Part shown: positions 35,272 to 46,131 of the stretch, piece after piece | Numbering within the stretch: the stretch's first letter is position 1 | Layout: each line of letters opens with the position of its first letter | NCBI RefSeq assembly: GCF_022682495.2 | Contig: NC_071392.1 | Location: 51,113,459-51,177,458, forward strand | Origin: Desmodus rotundus | Taxonomy: Eukaryota > Chordata > Mammalia > Chiroptera > Phyllostomidae | Reading direction: 5' to 3' | DNA length: 64,000 bases | Notes under the pieces: generated by a model | What the model saw: only the letters and a program-made list of their open reading frames with translations | What the model was told of the DNA's origin: nothing | Database searches by the model: none | Translations under genes and position numbers: made by a program

Positions 35272-35430
35272 TATCTTAGTGACCACAAAGTAAACAACAT
35301 CTCTATGCCTCTGTTTCCTCATCTGTAAAGGGTGAATCATGATAGTATGTCAACAGATTGTCAAAAATCTGAGATGAATTAGAACAGTGCCTGAGAAAGA
35401 GCAGCAGCTCTGCGTGAATGAACACTATGA
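35272..35430 (+). mobile_element. MIR SINE, sense
   Basis: CTCTATGCCTCTGTTTCCTC, ATCTGTAAAGGGTGAATCATG and TTAGAACAGTGCCTGAGA follow the MIR order. Confidence 0.65.
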
Positions 35431-36008
35431 TCCTCCCAGGATCCCAGCAGGATCCTAGGGAAAGGATTCCTGATGAGTATCCACTCTGTTGTGTGATCAT
35501 CTAATGGTCCTGGGGAATCTGAGGCCTGTGCAGAAGGAAGTGTGCTGGTCAGGCTGTGACACATCCCTCAGTGTAGAATGAATAATCTTTCTCCCACTGG
35601 AGCAGAGGACAAGCGCTCCATTCCACACCCACCCCAAAATGTGAGCAGTAAATAAACACTGAACATCTTTCAGATGGCTTGACAGGGTTGAAGCAGTGTG
35701 GGGCTTCAGGTTTTGAAAGTAATTTTATCTCTCTAATCTCAAGTTATTAAAAGTAAAGTGGAAAAAATGATCATTACATTGCAAACATGTTATTATGGTT
35801 ACATTAGATATAATATCACAGACATGGTTCCTACAACTTGATGATTTCCCCTTTGAGTCTGAACCATACCGTTTATATGATAAGTAATCTCTGCAGTCAA
35901 AATAATAGTCAAGTTCTGTGTGGAGGGAGGCTCCGCCTGGGTGCCCAGCTGTGCAGCCTCTGTGGTCGCCCACGTTGAGAAGGATGTGTGTGGGCACAGA
36001 CTGAAGGT

Positions 36009-36046
36009 GGTTGTTGTGCAGGTATCTTGGCAACTCTAACATTGTG
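36009..36046 (-). promoter_or_regulatory. RSS of the V11-type gene (22-bp spacer)
   Basis: Minus strand: heptamer CACAATG (36040-36046, 6 of 7), a 22-bp spacer, and nonamer ACAACAACC (36009-36017, 8 of 9). The spacer is one base shorter than the standard 23. Confidence 0.85.
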
Positions 36047-36517
36047 GGTGTCAGTCCAGCAGGCACAGAAGTACACGGCCTCATCTTGTTTCTCTAAGAA
36101 ATTTATTTTCAAGGTTGAAGTAGAAGCGTGAAGATCTTTACTTGCCTCAAATTTGTTCTTCCCACGAGTAGGGGTGGTTGAATACACATGTATTAAATGT
36201 TCGATACCCTGATCTGGTTTCTGCCGGTACCAGTGTATGTAGTCTCTACCAAAGGTGCTAGAAGCCACCTTACAAGATATATGGGCACTCTTATCTCTTG
36301 ACCTGGAAATTGATATTTCAGATTGCTCCAACTTTAACTGCCCAAGGCCAACTGCAGCAAAAATAATAATAATAATAAGTAAATCAGTAAATCTCCATAA
36401 ACAAATGACATGTAAAGAGGTAACAATAAAGAAGTTCTGTCTCTCTTTTAGACTGAAAGATAGGGAGAACTCACAAGCCCAGAGGGAGAAGAAGATGACT
36501 GCTTCCAGCAGCAACAT
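36047..36517 (-). CDS. TRGV11: T-cell receptor gamma variable gene, TRGV11 homologue, intact
   Basis: Leader exon 36475-36517 reads MLLLEAVIFFSLWA and is cut in phase 1 at a GTGAGT donor. The V exon 36047-36351 follows an acceptor TTTTTGCTGCAG. It encodes GLGQLKLEQSEISISRSRDK, the first cysteine in HISCKVASS, the core Trp in YIHWYRQKPDQGIEHLI, and the second cysteine in DEAVYFCACWTDT. No stop or frameshift was seen over 101 codons. Human TRGV11 shares EISISRPRD, ISCKV and IHWYRQKPNQGLE. The human gene is known as an ORF with defects, while this copy looks rearrangeable. It has an extra cysteine two residues after the conserved second one. It sits nearest of the intact V genes to the J segments, 11.6 kb from JP1. 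Confidence 0.93.
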
Positions 36518-36630
36518 CCTGCACAGCAGGCTGGCTCCCCAGGGAGAAGGTAAGAAAGTGAGGTCCCTGTTAGCAGACCAGAGTCAGGAGGGCAGGGCTG
36601 GGCGTGGTTTCTAGGAGGAAGTGGTGGCTC
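36518..36630 (-). promoter_or_regulatory. Probable promoter and 5' UTR of the V11-type gene
   Basis: Reading minus strand towards the ATG: CCACTTCCTCCTAG, CCACGCCC, CCTGCCCTCC, CCTCACTTTC, then CCTGGGGAGCC. The same ordered blocks precede the VB-like and V10-like leaders. No TATA box is visible. Confidence 0.5.
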
Positions 36631-39100
36631 AGACAGTACCTGGGGTTCTTCATGATCTGCTATACAGATGAGCAGTTTGAGGCTTCCTGTGTCCCATGAG
36701 TGCTGGAAAACAGGGTAAGATTGTTTATGATCTGGAAAAAAAGTCCTGGAATAAATGTGTCTGTCTTGGGTTGGGGCAAGGATGGTTCTCACACCCACTC
36801 AGCTGTTCCCTGTGAAATTCTGTGCCATAGAAACATTACTTCAGAAATGTGAAGACGTACCAATTGTGTTCAGACCCTATGTCAATCTTTCTGTGGATTC
36901 AGGACTTGGGTATGAAAATTGACTTTCATTTTTCTGTAACACAACAAAACAATCTGACACTGGAGTACCTCATTGACATTATTTAAGATGCCATTCGCCC
37001 AATCACTGGAAAATTTCTGTGTTTTTTTGAAATTGTCACAATATATCACCACATAGACTATGACTCAAGACAACCAAACTTCATTTACAGTCTGGGTGCC
37101 TTCCAGAAGGACTGGACTGCAGCTGCTGGCAGATAGAGGAGGCAGAACAATCTAGGGACTCAGCTTCCCGTTCTGGACCTTGGCACTGACTCATGAACCC
37201 TATGCCACATGCAGGAGTATTTTCAAAGCCATGTCATATTTAATATGTAATAATAAGCTTTCAAATTAATGTAGCATCTAATATTCATTTAGAAACTATT
37301 ATTTGTAAGGCAGTATTGTAACTGTTTACTTATTTTATTTAATCCTCTCAACAACACTCCTGTGAGGTGCTGTTAGGATATTTTCCATATGGCAATGAGA
37401 ACAGTGGCAAAGAGAAGTGACTCAAAGACCCAGATTGGGGAAATATGAGAACTCAATAGTTCATTAAAGAATGTCGGAATAAAAGGAGGTATACAAAATG
37501 ACGGTAAAATGTGTCCACACTTTACTGTTATTTTGAATTTTTCTCTACATATTTATGAATAGAAATAGGATTTCTTTCGATTTACATAAATAAACATTTT
37601 AAGTGGGACTTGAATATTTGGCTTTATATTCTCTTCTTTTGGTTAATGTATTGTAGTGAGAAACTCTGAGGTCATTAAATAATCTATGTGTGTGTTATTT
37701 AGTAACTAAAATTATAATTCAACACCTTTCTGTACCACTTAGTCCTATCTGACATTTGTGTTAGGTTTCTTGTGCCTCAGTTTCCTCATATACATGTTGC
37801 CTACATAGCTTTCTTTCAGAGGTGTTAGGAAGCTTACATGATCACATTGCATGAGGGTAATGCACAAAACACTCAAATATTAGTACTTGGCACATCAGGA
37901 GTCTTCAATGATGTTTGAAGTGTTATTATTCATGTTATTATCAAACAAGACAAAATTACCTTGCTATATATCTTTACAATGCAATCCTAATAGCTCATTT
38001 AAGAAAATGTGTAAGTTAATCAAAGCACATAGGATAAATAAAGCCATCTACTTCCTCAGGAATAATCATTCTTAAAGTTTTAGAAAATTCCTTTCCCCCT
38101 TTAATTATTCTTCTATCAATACAAAGAGTTTTATTGTCAAAAGTTATTATATACTCATGAATTTGTCTTTCTTTTATATGGCAAATATTTTAAATTTTAG
38201 TAATAAATCCATAAAATATTTTTTCAACGGCTGCATGGTAGTGTATTCTTTGAATGCAATGTAAACCAGGTGTCTCTTTTGCTGTAAATCATCATTTAGT
38301 CTGACATATAAAAAGCTGCTGGAGAGTTTTCTTCTAAGATATGAACACAGCAGAGTGTATCACTGTCAGCATCTCATTACTGCTCTATGAGGCTCTTTTG
38401 AGAACTAAATGAGACAACCCTGTAAGAAGGTAGCAGCAGTATGTCCACAAGCTTGCTGTGCATTCCTGTCTGAAAAGGGCTTATGTTCTCAGATTTTGGG
38501 GGGAGTCTCCTAGGTCTTTCTCTCTACCCTTGCTTTTATTAATAGTTTAGATAATCAGTAAGGTCCTATGCAGGTTCAAGAAATCAACTTTAGTACACAC
38601 TGAGAGAATAAGATGGTCAGGAATCACACAGAGAGGATGTAATCACAAAAGATTGAGTGGCTCAGAGGTAGGATGAAAAAGGCTGACATGCTGATCTACA
38701 ATAGCCTTTCCTGTGAATCTCCTTTCTTTCTTCCAATGGCTTCCCTGGATTAAGAACTAGAACCAGGGTCCTTAGAAGAGTAGATGATGGGGATGAATAT
38801 GTTGTCGTAAACTTAGAAATTATCACATAAGTAAAGGACTATGTACAGCACAGATGCAAAGTGATGTCCATATTCTTCCATGGGGTGCCAGCATGTACTG
38901 CACAAGAAGAGTATGTGAGTTAAAGGGTTGTCATTTGGAAAACAAAATGATAATTTTGATTTATTGACATTTTATGTATTCTCTGAAGACTGCTGATCAC
39001 TTAAATCCTTGTCACATGGTTCAAATGTTATCAGGGAATGTTTCACAAAGGTTAGTTTTGTTTTCTCCATGGTGTAGGAACAATGCATAGCACTTCTTTC
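36631..39100. other. Spacer between V11 and VB, mostly unassigned
   Basis: Faint MIR/L2-like sequence occurs around 37300-37440 and 37740-37920. Nothing coding was recognised. Confidence 0.4.
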
Positions 39101-39109
39101 CTCTTATGG

Positions 39110-39300
39110 TCTAGAGGTGCTAGACTCTGGGGCTAGATTATGTGGGTTCTGCCCTACTTTGATTTGCATCAACTGTATGCCTTGGACAAGTTCTTGGGAT
39201 ACATATCTCACTTACCTCATCAGTCAAATGGGTTCATAGTCATAAATGAAGAGACCTCACAGGTTACAGTGAGGGTTGAAGAATTTCATTTGTGCAAAGA
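39110..39300 (+). mobile_element. MIR SINE, sense
   Basis: TCTGGGGCTAGATTATGTGG, CAAGTTCTTGGGATACATATC and CTCATCAGTCAAATGGGTTC follow the MIR order. Confidence 0.6.
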
Positions 39301-39983
39301 ATTGAGAACACTAATGACATCTCTCACACAGAAAAAAAAAAAAAAAACCTATCAATTGTTCCTTCCCTGGATCCATTCTCACTTTTCTTTCATTGGCAGA
39401 ACCAAGGGTCACTCATAATGTGGTGGGCTCATCAAATGACCCAGGAGATCGGACCTATATTCTGATGGCATCATGTTCACACAGCCCTGAAAGTGAAGTG
39501 AGGAACTATCTTCCTCCTGCCCCAGAAAAAAGATACTGGCTCCATCCCAGTTGACCTCAAGCATGTTGTTTGTGATAGAATTGTGATGTTTACATTTCCA
39601 GGGTAACCTCACGGTCCAGTTAAAAACATATGAACTTCTTGTCTTTGACTAATCAATTGAATTCTCAGATATTTAAAGTTTTATCTGTAAAATGGGCAAA
39701 TAATGGTTATAGTGTTGTGGTATTATCTGTGGCAATGTGCATGTACTCTATCTAGGAGAGCTGGCACACAGTGCTTCCCTCCCTCAGCCTGAGCCATTCC
39801 TGTTAGTGGAAGTGTCTAGATGGTGATATGAATAATGGGGCTTGTGTATGCTCATTTTCAGACAAGATTTAATTCATAAGGAAGTGTGTTAAATGACCAC
39901 AGCTTTGGGAACACCATGATCAGAAATGCTTCCTGCTCAAGGTAGGGCCTAACGTGTGAGCAAACACAAGTTGGCTGTTGCTG

Positions 39984-39990
39984 CACTGTG
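39984..39990 (-). promoter_or_regulatory. Perfect V heptamer at the VB-like pseudogene
   Basis: CACAGTG on the minus strand directly follows the degenerate V exon. No good nonamer is present 22-24 bases away, so the full signal is probably broken. Confidence 0.6.
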
Positions 39991-40451
39991 GGTGCCAGCA
40001 GCACGCTAGTCAATGACCATATGTTTTTCTATGAAGTGTATGGTAAGGACTGACATAGACTTTTAAAAACTTTTTCTTGCCTCAAATTTGCTGTTTTTTC
40101 ACTTAAGTGAACTGGAGCTGGGATATTTGTTGAGATGACAGACTTCAGGCGTGCCATAATTTGGTGTGGTTGCTTCTGATACCAGTGTACAACTGTACTT
40201 TCAGTGTCTTCAGTGGACATCATACAAGATATGAACACTCTTTCTATTGTTCTGGGAATTCACATCTTAGGTGGCTCCAGCTGTAACTGCTCATGACCCA
40301 CTGGAAAGGAAAAATGGAAATTTCCATGGACATCTGACATAGAAACAGAAACATTAAAAATCTCTTTCATCACCAATCCATGTTCAAATAAATTGAAGAG
40401 CAACTCACAAGCCCCCAGAAGGAAAAATATGGATGTTCCCAGCAGTGACAT
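39991..40451 (-). pseudogene. TRGVB: TRGV pseudogene, TRGVB-like by position
   Basis: Leader exon 40409-40451 is intact (MSLLGTSIFFLLGA, donor GTGAGT). The V exon 39991-40300 starts GHEQLQLEPPKM and meets a TGA at 40260-40262. The next part keeps a cysteine (FISCMMS) and the core Trp in TVVHWYQKQPHQ. A frameshift lies near 40090. In the resulting frame SVLTIHFIEK is followed by another stop: the conserved Tyr-Cys pair has become TAG CGT at 40003-40008, so the second cysteine is lost. It is a paralogue of the V10 and V11 genes on either side. The human locus has VB between V10 and V11, which supports the name by synteny only. Confidence 0.9.
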
Positions 40452-40565
40452 CCTACTGTCTGCCAGAATGTGTCACTGGGAGAAAGTGGGAAATTGAGGA
40501 TCCTGGTTGGAGTGTCCATGGCAGGGGGAGGAGGGTGTGAGAGGAGGAAGCGGCAGGTCAGGTGG
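40452..40565 (-). promoter_or_regulatory. Promoter-like block upstream of the VB-like pseudogene
   Basis: Minus strand contains GCTTCCTCCTCTCACACCC, CCCCTGCC and CCCACTTTCTCCC in the same order as at V10 and V11. Confidence 0.4.
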
Positions 40566-40869
40566 TCCCATGGGAGCATGCGCAACCTGATGCATAGCTG
40601 AGCATTTTAAGGGGTTCTGATGACTCACGCGTGCTGAACTGACAGGAAATATGCTTCACAACCTAGACAGGAATGTGTCTGTAGGCTGGGTGGAGGCAGT
40701 TCTTGGAGGTGACTTAATTCTGTTTTAAACTAATCTGTTTCCTCCTTTATTTTCACACTATAGAAACATTGTTTCAGAAATGTGAGGGTGTAATTTTTGT
40801 ATCATAAAGTTAAACTTGGTACTTCTGTTAATTTCTTGGCTTCAGTACTCAGGAGTATGAAACATGTAG

Positions 40870-40935
40870 AGTATTTTACAATATTTTAATCCCAACCAAG
40901 GATATGTTTATTTATTTTAGGGAGAGAGGTAGGGG

Positions 40936-40971
<36 letters not shown>

Positions 40972-41140
40972 CATCAATGTGAGGGAGAACATCAATTCGT
41001 TGCCTTCCAAGTGCACCCCGACAGGGATCGAATCCTCTGTTAGGTGTATGCCCTGACAGGGCATGAAACCTACAACCTTTTGGTGTACGGTCAACACTCT
41101 AACCAACTGCACCATCCAGCTGCCATCAGTATTTTACAAT
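40870..41140 (-). mobile_element. Ves-related SINE, antisense, with duplicated target site
   Basis: The body 40883-41127 has the inverted order: T-rich tail, (GA)n, AGAAACATCAATGTGAGGG, GGGATCGAATCC, then AACCAACTGCACC. AGTATTTTACAAT occurs at both ends (40870-40882 and 41128-41140). Confidence 0.85.
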
Positions 41141-41152
41141 TTTTTTTTTTAA

Positions 41153-41418
41153 AAAGGCAACCCAGTGGGGAGGAAGAGAATGGGGGGGAAGGTGCGGGGA
41201 ATAAGAAGCATAATTGGTAGGCACAAAATAGACACAGGGATGTTAAGAATAGTGTAGGAAATGGAGAATCCAAAGAATTATATGTACAACCCATGGACAT
41301 GAACTAAGGGGGCAATGCTGGAGGATGGGGTGTGCAGGATGGAGGGAGAAAGGAGAGAAAACATTGGGAAAATTGTAATAGTATAATCAATAAAATATAC
41401 TTAAAAATCAAAAGGCAA
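41153..41418 (+). mobile_element. 5'-truncated HAL1/L1-like element, copy 3 (3' end only)
   Basis: It shares the 3' end of the two ORF1-only elements: AAGAATAGTGTAGGAAATGGAG, ACAACCCATGGACATGAACT and a tail ATAATCAATAAAATATA. AAAAGGCAA is repeated at both ends, suggesting a short target-site duplication. It lies next to the antisense SINE. Confidence 0.75.
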
Positions 41419-41734
41419 ACCAAAGTCTCAAACGGACATAATTCATACCGCATTTTACAAGTGATAGGCATTTTCATTTGAAATACAATGTAGCATTTTC
41501 TTTTATAATTAACCAGGATGTCACCATACAGATTATAACTCAGAGTATGAAATTTCAGTTATAACCAGGGTGCCCTCAAGGGGAGATAGAACTGAAATTG
41601 CTAGGAGGAATAACAGAGCAAACTGTGAGAATGGGGTTGGCCTCTACTTACCCTGGACCTTGAATCTCTCTCATAACACTATCTCACAGAGAAGGATATA
41701 TTTTTTTAAAGTCTTTAAAAAAATCCTCTTCCAA

Positions 41735-41942
41735 GGATATGTTTATACATTTTAGAGAGAGAGGAAGGTGGGAGTGGAGAGAGAAAAACATGATGTGAAA
41801 CATTGGTCTGTAGCCTCCTGTATACAGCTCAGCTTGGGATCAAACACCCAACCTAGGTATGTGCTGTAACTGAGGAACGAACCCTCTACTCTTTTGTGTA
41901 CAGGAAAATGTTCCAACCAACTGAGCCACCCGATTAGGGCTA
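41735..41942 (-). mobile_element. Ves-related SINE, antisense
   Basis: GATATGTTTATACATTTTAG, a GA-rich block, and CCAACTGAGCCACCCGATTAGGGC form an inverted, diverged Ves-type SINE. Confidence 0.75.
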
Positions 41943-42661
41943 ATGTCCATTCGTGCATGTGATAAGAAGCCTTCTGATCATGGTAGGCTCTCTCTCTCCT
42001 TTCACAGGCAAAATCAAGTGTCACCCCATAATGTGGGTTCATCTAACATCCCCAACGAATTTGGAGCTCTGGTCTGATGCTGCCGTGCTGGTAGAAACAT
42101 TTTTCTCACATCTCTCAGAAAACTGGCATTGCTCCATCCTAACTTAATCAGGATACCTTAGTGTGTACTTGAGATATTGCAATCTTTAAACTTAACAGTG
42201 CGGTCTCACAGTCCAGTTCAAAAAACATGGACTTCTTGCTTTTGGCTGATCTTTAAGCCTAAATTCTCTAAGCTTAATTTTTTTAGTTGTAAAATGGACC
42301 AGTAACAGTTATACTGCCAAGGGTTTGTCTTGAGTATGTATGATAATAATGGCTCCAGCCACCCTGACCACTTACTGAGAGTCTCTGCATGGTGAGACTG
42401 TGGACCGTGGCACAACCTGTGCTTTCCGTCCCCTCACAAGACTTTAATTACTTGGTATGTGTTGTCAAATAAAGCTGTGGAAGCACAATCCCTAGAATTA
42501 ACTGGGAGCTATGTGCAAGCATAATCCAACACAGCTCTCTGGAGAGCTCAGGAAGTGTTGCAGGTAAGGTGAGGCTGACTTCAGGAGCCCAGCTGGAGAC
42601 AGGATGCTGGTTGTGGTTGCCCCTGTTGGGAAGGATGTGGGTGGGCACAGATTCAAGGAGG

Positions 42662-42700
42662 GGGTCTTGTGTGGGTTGTCTCAACAGTTCTAGTAGCGTG
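42662..42700 (-). promoter_or_regulatory. 23-RSS of the V10-type gene
   Basis: Minus strand: heptamer CACGCTA (42694-42700, 4 of 7 with the essential CAC kept), a 23-bp spacer, and nonamer ACAAGACCC (42662-42670, 7 of 9). Confidence 0.8.
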
Positions 42701-43168
42701 AGTCCAGCCAGCACAGTAGTAAATGGCCACATCCTCGTTTTCTATGACATTTATGGTCAGCATTGAAGTGAGACTTAGAGGATTCTTTTCTGCCTGAAAT
42801 TTGTTGTTCCTCCCACCTTGGTTACTTCGAGCTGGGCTTTTTGTTGAGCTCACATAAATCAGATGCTCCAAAGCTTGATTTTGTTTTTGCTGGTACCAGT
42901 GAATGATGTCGTTTTCAAAATTTGTGCTTGATACCTTGCAGTATATGTCAACACTTTTCTTTACTTCTGTGGAAATGGATATCTGAGACTGCTCCAATTT
43001 TGATAACCCAAGTCCAACTGTATGTAAAAGAAGAGAATTTCCAATGAAATCTGATAATATAAGAAACATTAAAGAATTTCTTTGCTGCCTCTTCTAGATT
43101 GAAAATGTTAGGGACTGTTACTCACGTGCCCAGAAGGACAAGAACGTGAATGCTTCCAGCAGGGACAT
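42701..43168 (-). CDS. TRGV10: T-cell receptor gamma variable gene, TRGV10 homologue, intact
   Basis: Leader exon 43126-43168 encodes MSLLEAFTFLSFWA and ends in phase 1 at a GTGAGT donor. The V exon 42701-43017 follows an acceptor TTTACATACAG and encodes 105 whole codons. It includes GLSKLEQSQISISTEVKKSV, the first cysteine in DIYCKVSSTNF, the core Trp in DIIHWYQQKQNQALEHLIY, and the second cysteine in DVAIYYCAGWT. Human TRGV10 shares LSKLEQ, ISTEVKKS and IHWYRQKPNQALEHLIY, so the subgroup is clear. The human gene is known as a non-productive ORF because of a leader splice defect. Here both splice sites look normal. No disabling change was seen; the weak heptamer may limit rearrangement. Confidence 0.94.
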
Positions 43169-43285
43169 CCTGTGAACAGACCGTGTCCTCAGGGAGAAGC
43201 AGGAAAGTGGAGACCAGGCAGCAGGGCAACTCAGGTCGGTAGCAGGTGGGTGTAGCCTAGATTGGGGAGAGGTAATGAAGTGGTG
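43169..43285 (-). promoter_or_regulatory. Probable promoter and 5' UTR of the V10-type gene
   Basis: Minus strand contains CATTACCTCTCCCC, CTACACCCACCTG, CCCTGCTGCC, CCACTTTCC and CTTCTCCCTGAGGAC before the ATG, parallel to the blocks at V11 and VB. Confidence 0.45.
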
Positions 43286-43699
43286 CATCAGCAGGACCTT
43301 GGGCCTTTAGTGCCATCTGCTGGTCAGAGGTATACGGCTGATGGTCTCTGTAGGGCTCTTTGACATAAATGTGAGGGGGCCTTGGAGGCACCTTGGGACA
43401 TGCTGCTAAACATACTTATTGAAGAAACTCAGAGAAACAAGGTAAGATAGAAATAAATATAACTGTAATTATATCACCAAGACCAAATCTATTTATCATT
43501 ATGGTGTTAATGTATAGAATTCTTCTGTACATATATAAGGATAGTAATGTGATTTTTGTGGGTGATAAATATATTTAAGTTACATGTGGAACATGTACAG
43601 GGTTTTGTGCTCTCCTTCACTGAGTTCACCTTGTATTCTGATCAACTTTGCATGCAATTGATGCATCTTTTTAACGTCTGAAGCTAATCACTGTTCATC

Positions 43700-43890
43700 T
43701 CTGTCACTTACAAGTTGCCTGACTCTGCAAATTTCTTAATCTCTTTGTGCTTCAGATTCCTCACTTGAAAATTGATGCAGTAATATGTCTGTCTCAAAAG
43801 GTTGTGCAAATTAAATAACTAAGAGGGCTACCTTGTCCAGATTCTTGCATACAGTAAATTTTCAGTGATTATTGGACATTATTGTTAATA
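43700..43890 (+). mobile_element. MIR SINE, sense
   Basis: CAAGTTGCCTGACTCTGCAA, TTCTTAATCTCTTTGTGCTTC and GTTGTGCAAATTAAATAACT follow the MIR order. Confidence 0.65.
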
Positions 43891-44499
43891 TTACTATTAT
43901 TTTTTTAAGAATTTAACTTCCCTTTACTGTCAACTCATTCCCATATGATTACCTCTGAAAGCATTGTATGTATTGGAACTTCCTGAACCCTGGACAGCAG
44001 TTGTCCCCGAAGTTTATGTCCAGTCCTATAATATACTGTGTGGAGCAGATGTGAACTCACACTAGCTTGGATCTTATAAGAAGAAAAGAGAGGAAGAAGC
44101 TGGCTCACTATGGCTAGTTTTTTTTCCTGAGGCAGCTGCCCTACTCTCCCTCTTGTCTGATAAATACCACTTCTGAGACAACAGCACTGGAAAGTTGAAA
44201 GTCGAGAAGGATTTATTCTTTCACAAGACTTATAAGGTGGGAAATTCTTTAAACTTAGATGAAGGTTTTAAACATTATGAGACCAAAAGGAAGATAAATG
44301 GCCACTTTAGAAACATCACTGGGGAAAAAAATTCCTTAAGGCAAAGAAGTAAACAAAGTTAGAAATTATCTTTTACGTATTACTGTAAACACTTTCAGAA
44401 AATAAGTATTTTGTTGCATTTACTTCTCATAATATTTATAGATTGTGATAATTAAAACATTCTAAGTGGCAGGCAATGTACTACAAACATTTTGGCAAT

Positions 44500-44675
44500 G
44501 TACTGCAAACATCTCATTTAATCTGCATAAACCCATTTTGTGCTGTTAATATTGTTCTCATTTTTTAGATGAGAAAATGGAGGCGTTGACAGAGCAGCAT
44601 CTTGTCCCAGGCCTCACAGGTATAAGTGGCAGAACAATAATTTATACCAGAAGGTCTGACTCTGAAACTCATGTT
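44500..44675 (-). mobile_element. MIR SINE, antisense
   Basis: CTCATTTAATCTGCATAAACC, TTTTTTAGATGAGAAAATGG and ATAAGTGGCAGAACAA are inverted MIR blocks. Confidence 0.6.
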
Positions 44676-45600
44676 CTTAAGGAAGATACTATACATCATA
44701 TATGATGAAACAGTTTCCTTCAGTTTAGAACAGTCTCTTATAGGTAATCAATCTCTTTTGGTAGTTTCTTGTGTTTTCTGTGTTTCTCTCTCTTCCTTGG
44801 CTCATCCCCAGGACGGCATCAATGCATATGGGAGGAATGGGAGTGTCTGCCACCCTCCGCATCCTCTCAGACTTCCAGCTCTTTGCCCTGCTCATCTCTG
44901 GGATTTGGCCTCTTCCTCTGAATTGGCTGGGGCAATAACCAGCCAATTCTGAACATACTACTACTGACTCCACACTATGCCCTTGGGTACAAAGTTCCCA
45001 CCCTGAAGCTTCTCATCCACATCCCAGGTGCTGCATGCCCTGGTCCCCTCAGCACCTCTCACCCTCTTAGAGACCTGAGAGGCATTTGGGTCTGCTACAC
45101 ATGAAGCTGTGGGCAAAGCACTGCTGGTTTGGGCTCACGTTTGTAAATTTCTTCCACTATTCACGTTGTTTTACTTACCATCTGCTTGGTTGGGGAGCTT
45201 GCTCTCACCAAATAATATCAGATTTTCTCTCCACCTATTTTGAGTTTTTGTTGAAGTTCTGTCCTCTCTGGGATAAGACCCTCAGTGACAAGGGAACCAG
45301 AAAAGTACCACCTCTTGCCCTCCATCCTTATCTCACAAACATCACAACTGGCAGTGCTACCACTTCCTCTAGGGCGGATGCTAACTTCCCTGTCACCACC
45401 TCCCCACTTAACTGTATCTAGACCTCTAGTAAAAGTCTTTGCTCCTAGTTTGCCAGCTTGCATTGACCTTTAAATAGAATATTTGAAAATTTAGAAAACC
45501 CTTTCCTTTTTCACCAAACCTGATTTTCAAGCCCACTATCTCATGATTAACTCAAAAGGGAGCTTGTCAAATGTCAAGTTTGATATTTGACAGAGTATTA
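44676..45600. other. Unassigned stretch, moderately GC-rich
   Basis: No exon or repeat was recognised. The short open frames have no known domain. Confidence 0.35.
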
Positions 45601-45604
45601 TTAG

Positions 45605-46131
45605 CTATAATTACCATGCTGATCCTTAGATCCCCAGAACTCATAATGTTATAACTGAAAGTTTGTACCCTTTGTCTAATATCGCCCCATTTCCCCCACC
45701 CTCCAGCCCCTGGTAACCACCACTCTACCCTCTGTTTCCATGAGTTTGGCTTATTTTGATGTCTAATATAAAAAGATTATATGGCATTTTTCTTTCTCTG
45801 TATCACTAATTTGACTTAACAAAATGCCCCCAAGATTCATCCAACTTGTGACAAAAGGAAGAATTTCCTTCTTTCTCATGGCTAAGTAACCTTTAATTCC
45901 ATATGTACCTCATCTTTTTTTTATCTATTCATCTATCACAGACACTTAGTTTGTTTCCATATCATGGTGACTGTAAATATGTGGCAATAAGCATGGGAAT
46001 GCAGATATCCCTTCAAGATCTTATTTTCATTTCCTTTGGATATATATTTACCAAAGGGGTTGTTAAGTCATAAGATAGTTTTATTATTATTATTATTTTA
46101 AGAAACACCATACTCTTTTACGCAGAGGCTG
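45605..46131 (-). mobile_element. Old L1 3' region, antisense, left part
   Basis: CCCCTGGTAACCACCACTCT, GGCATTTTTCTTTCTCTGTA and CTTTGGATATATATTTACCA are antisense L1M blocks. The element is interrupted and resumes at 46687. Confidence 0.75.
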
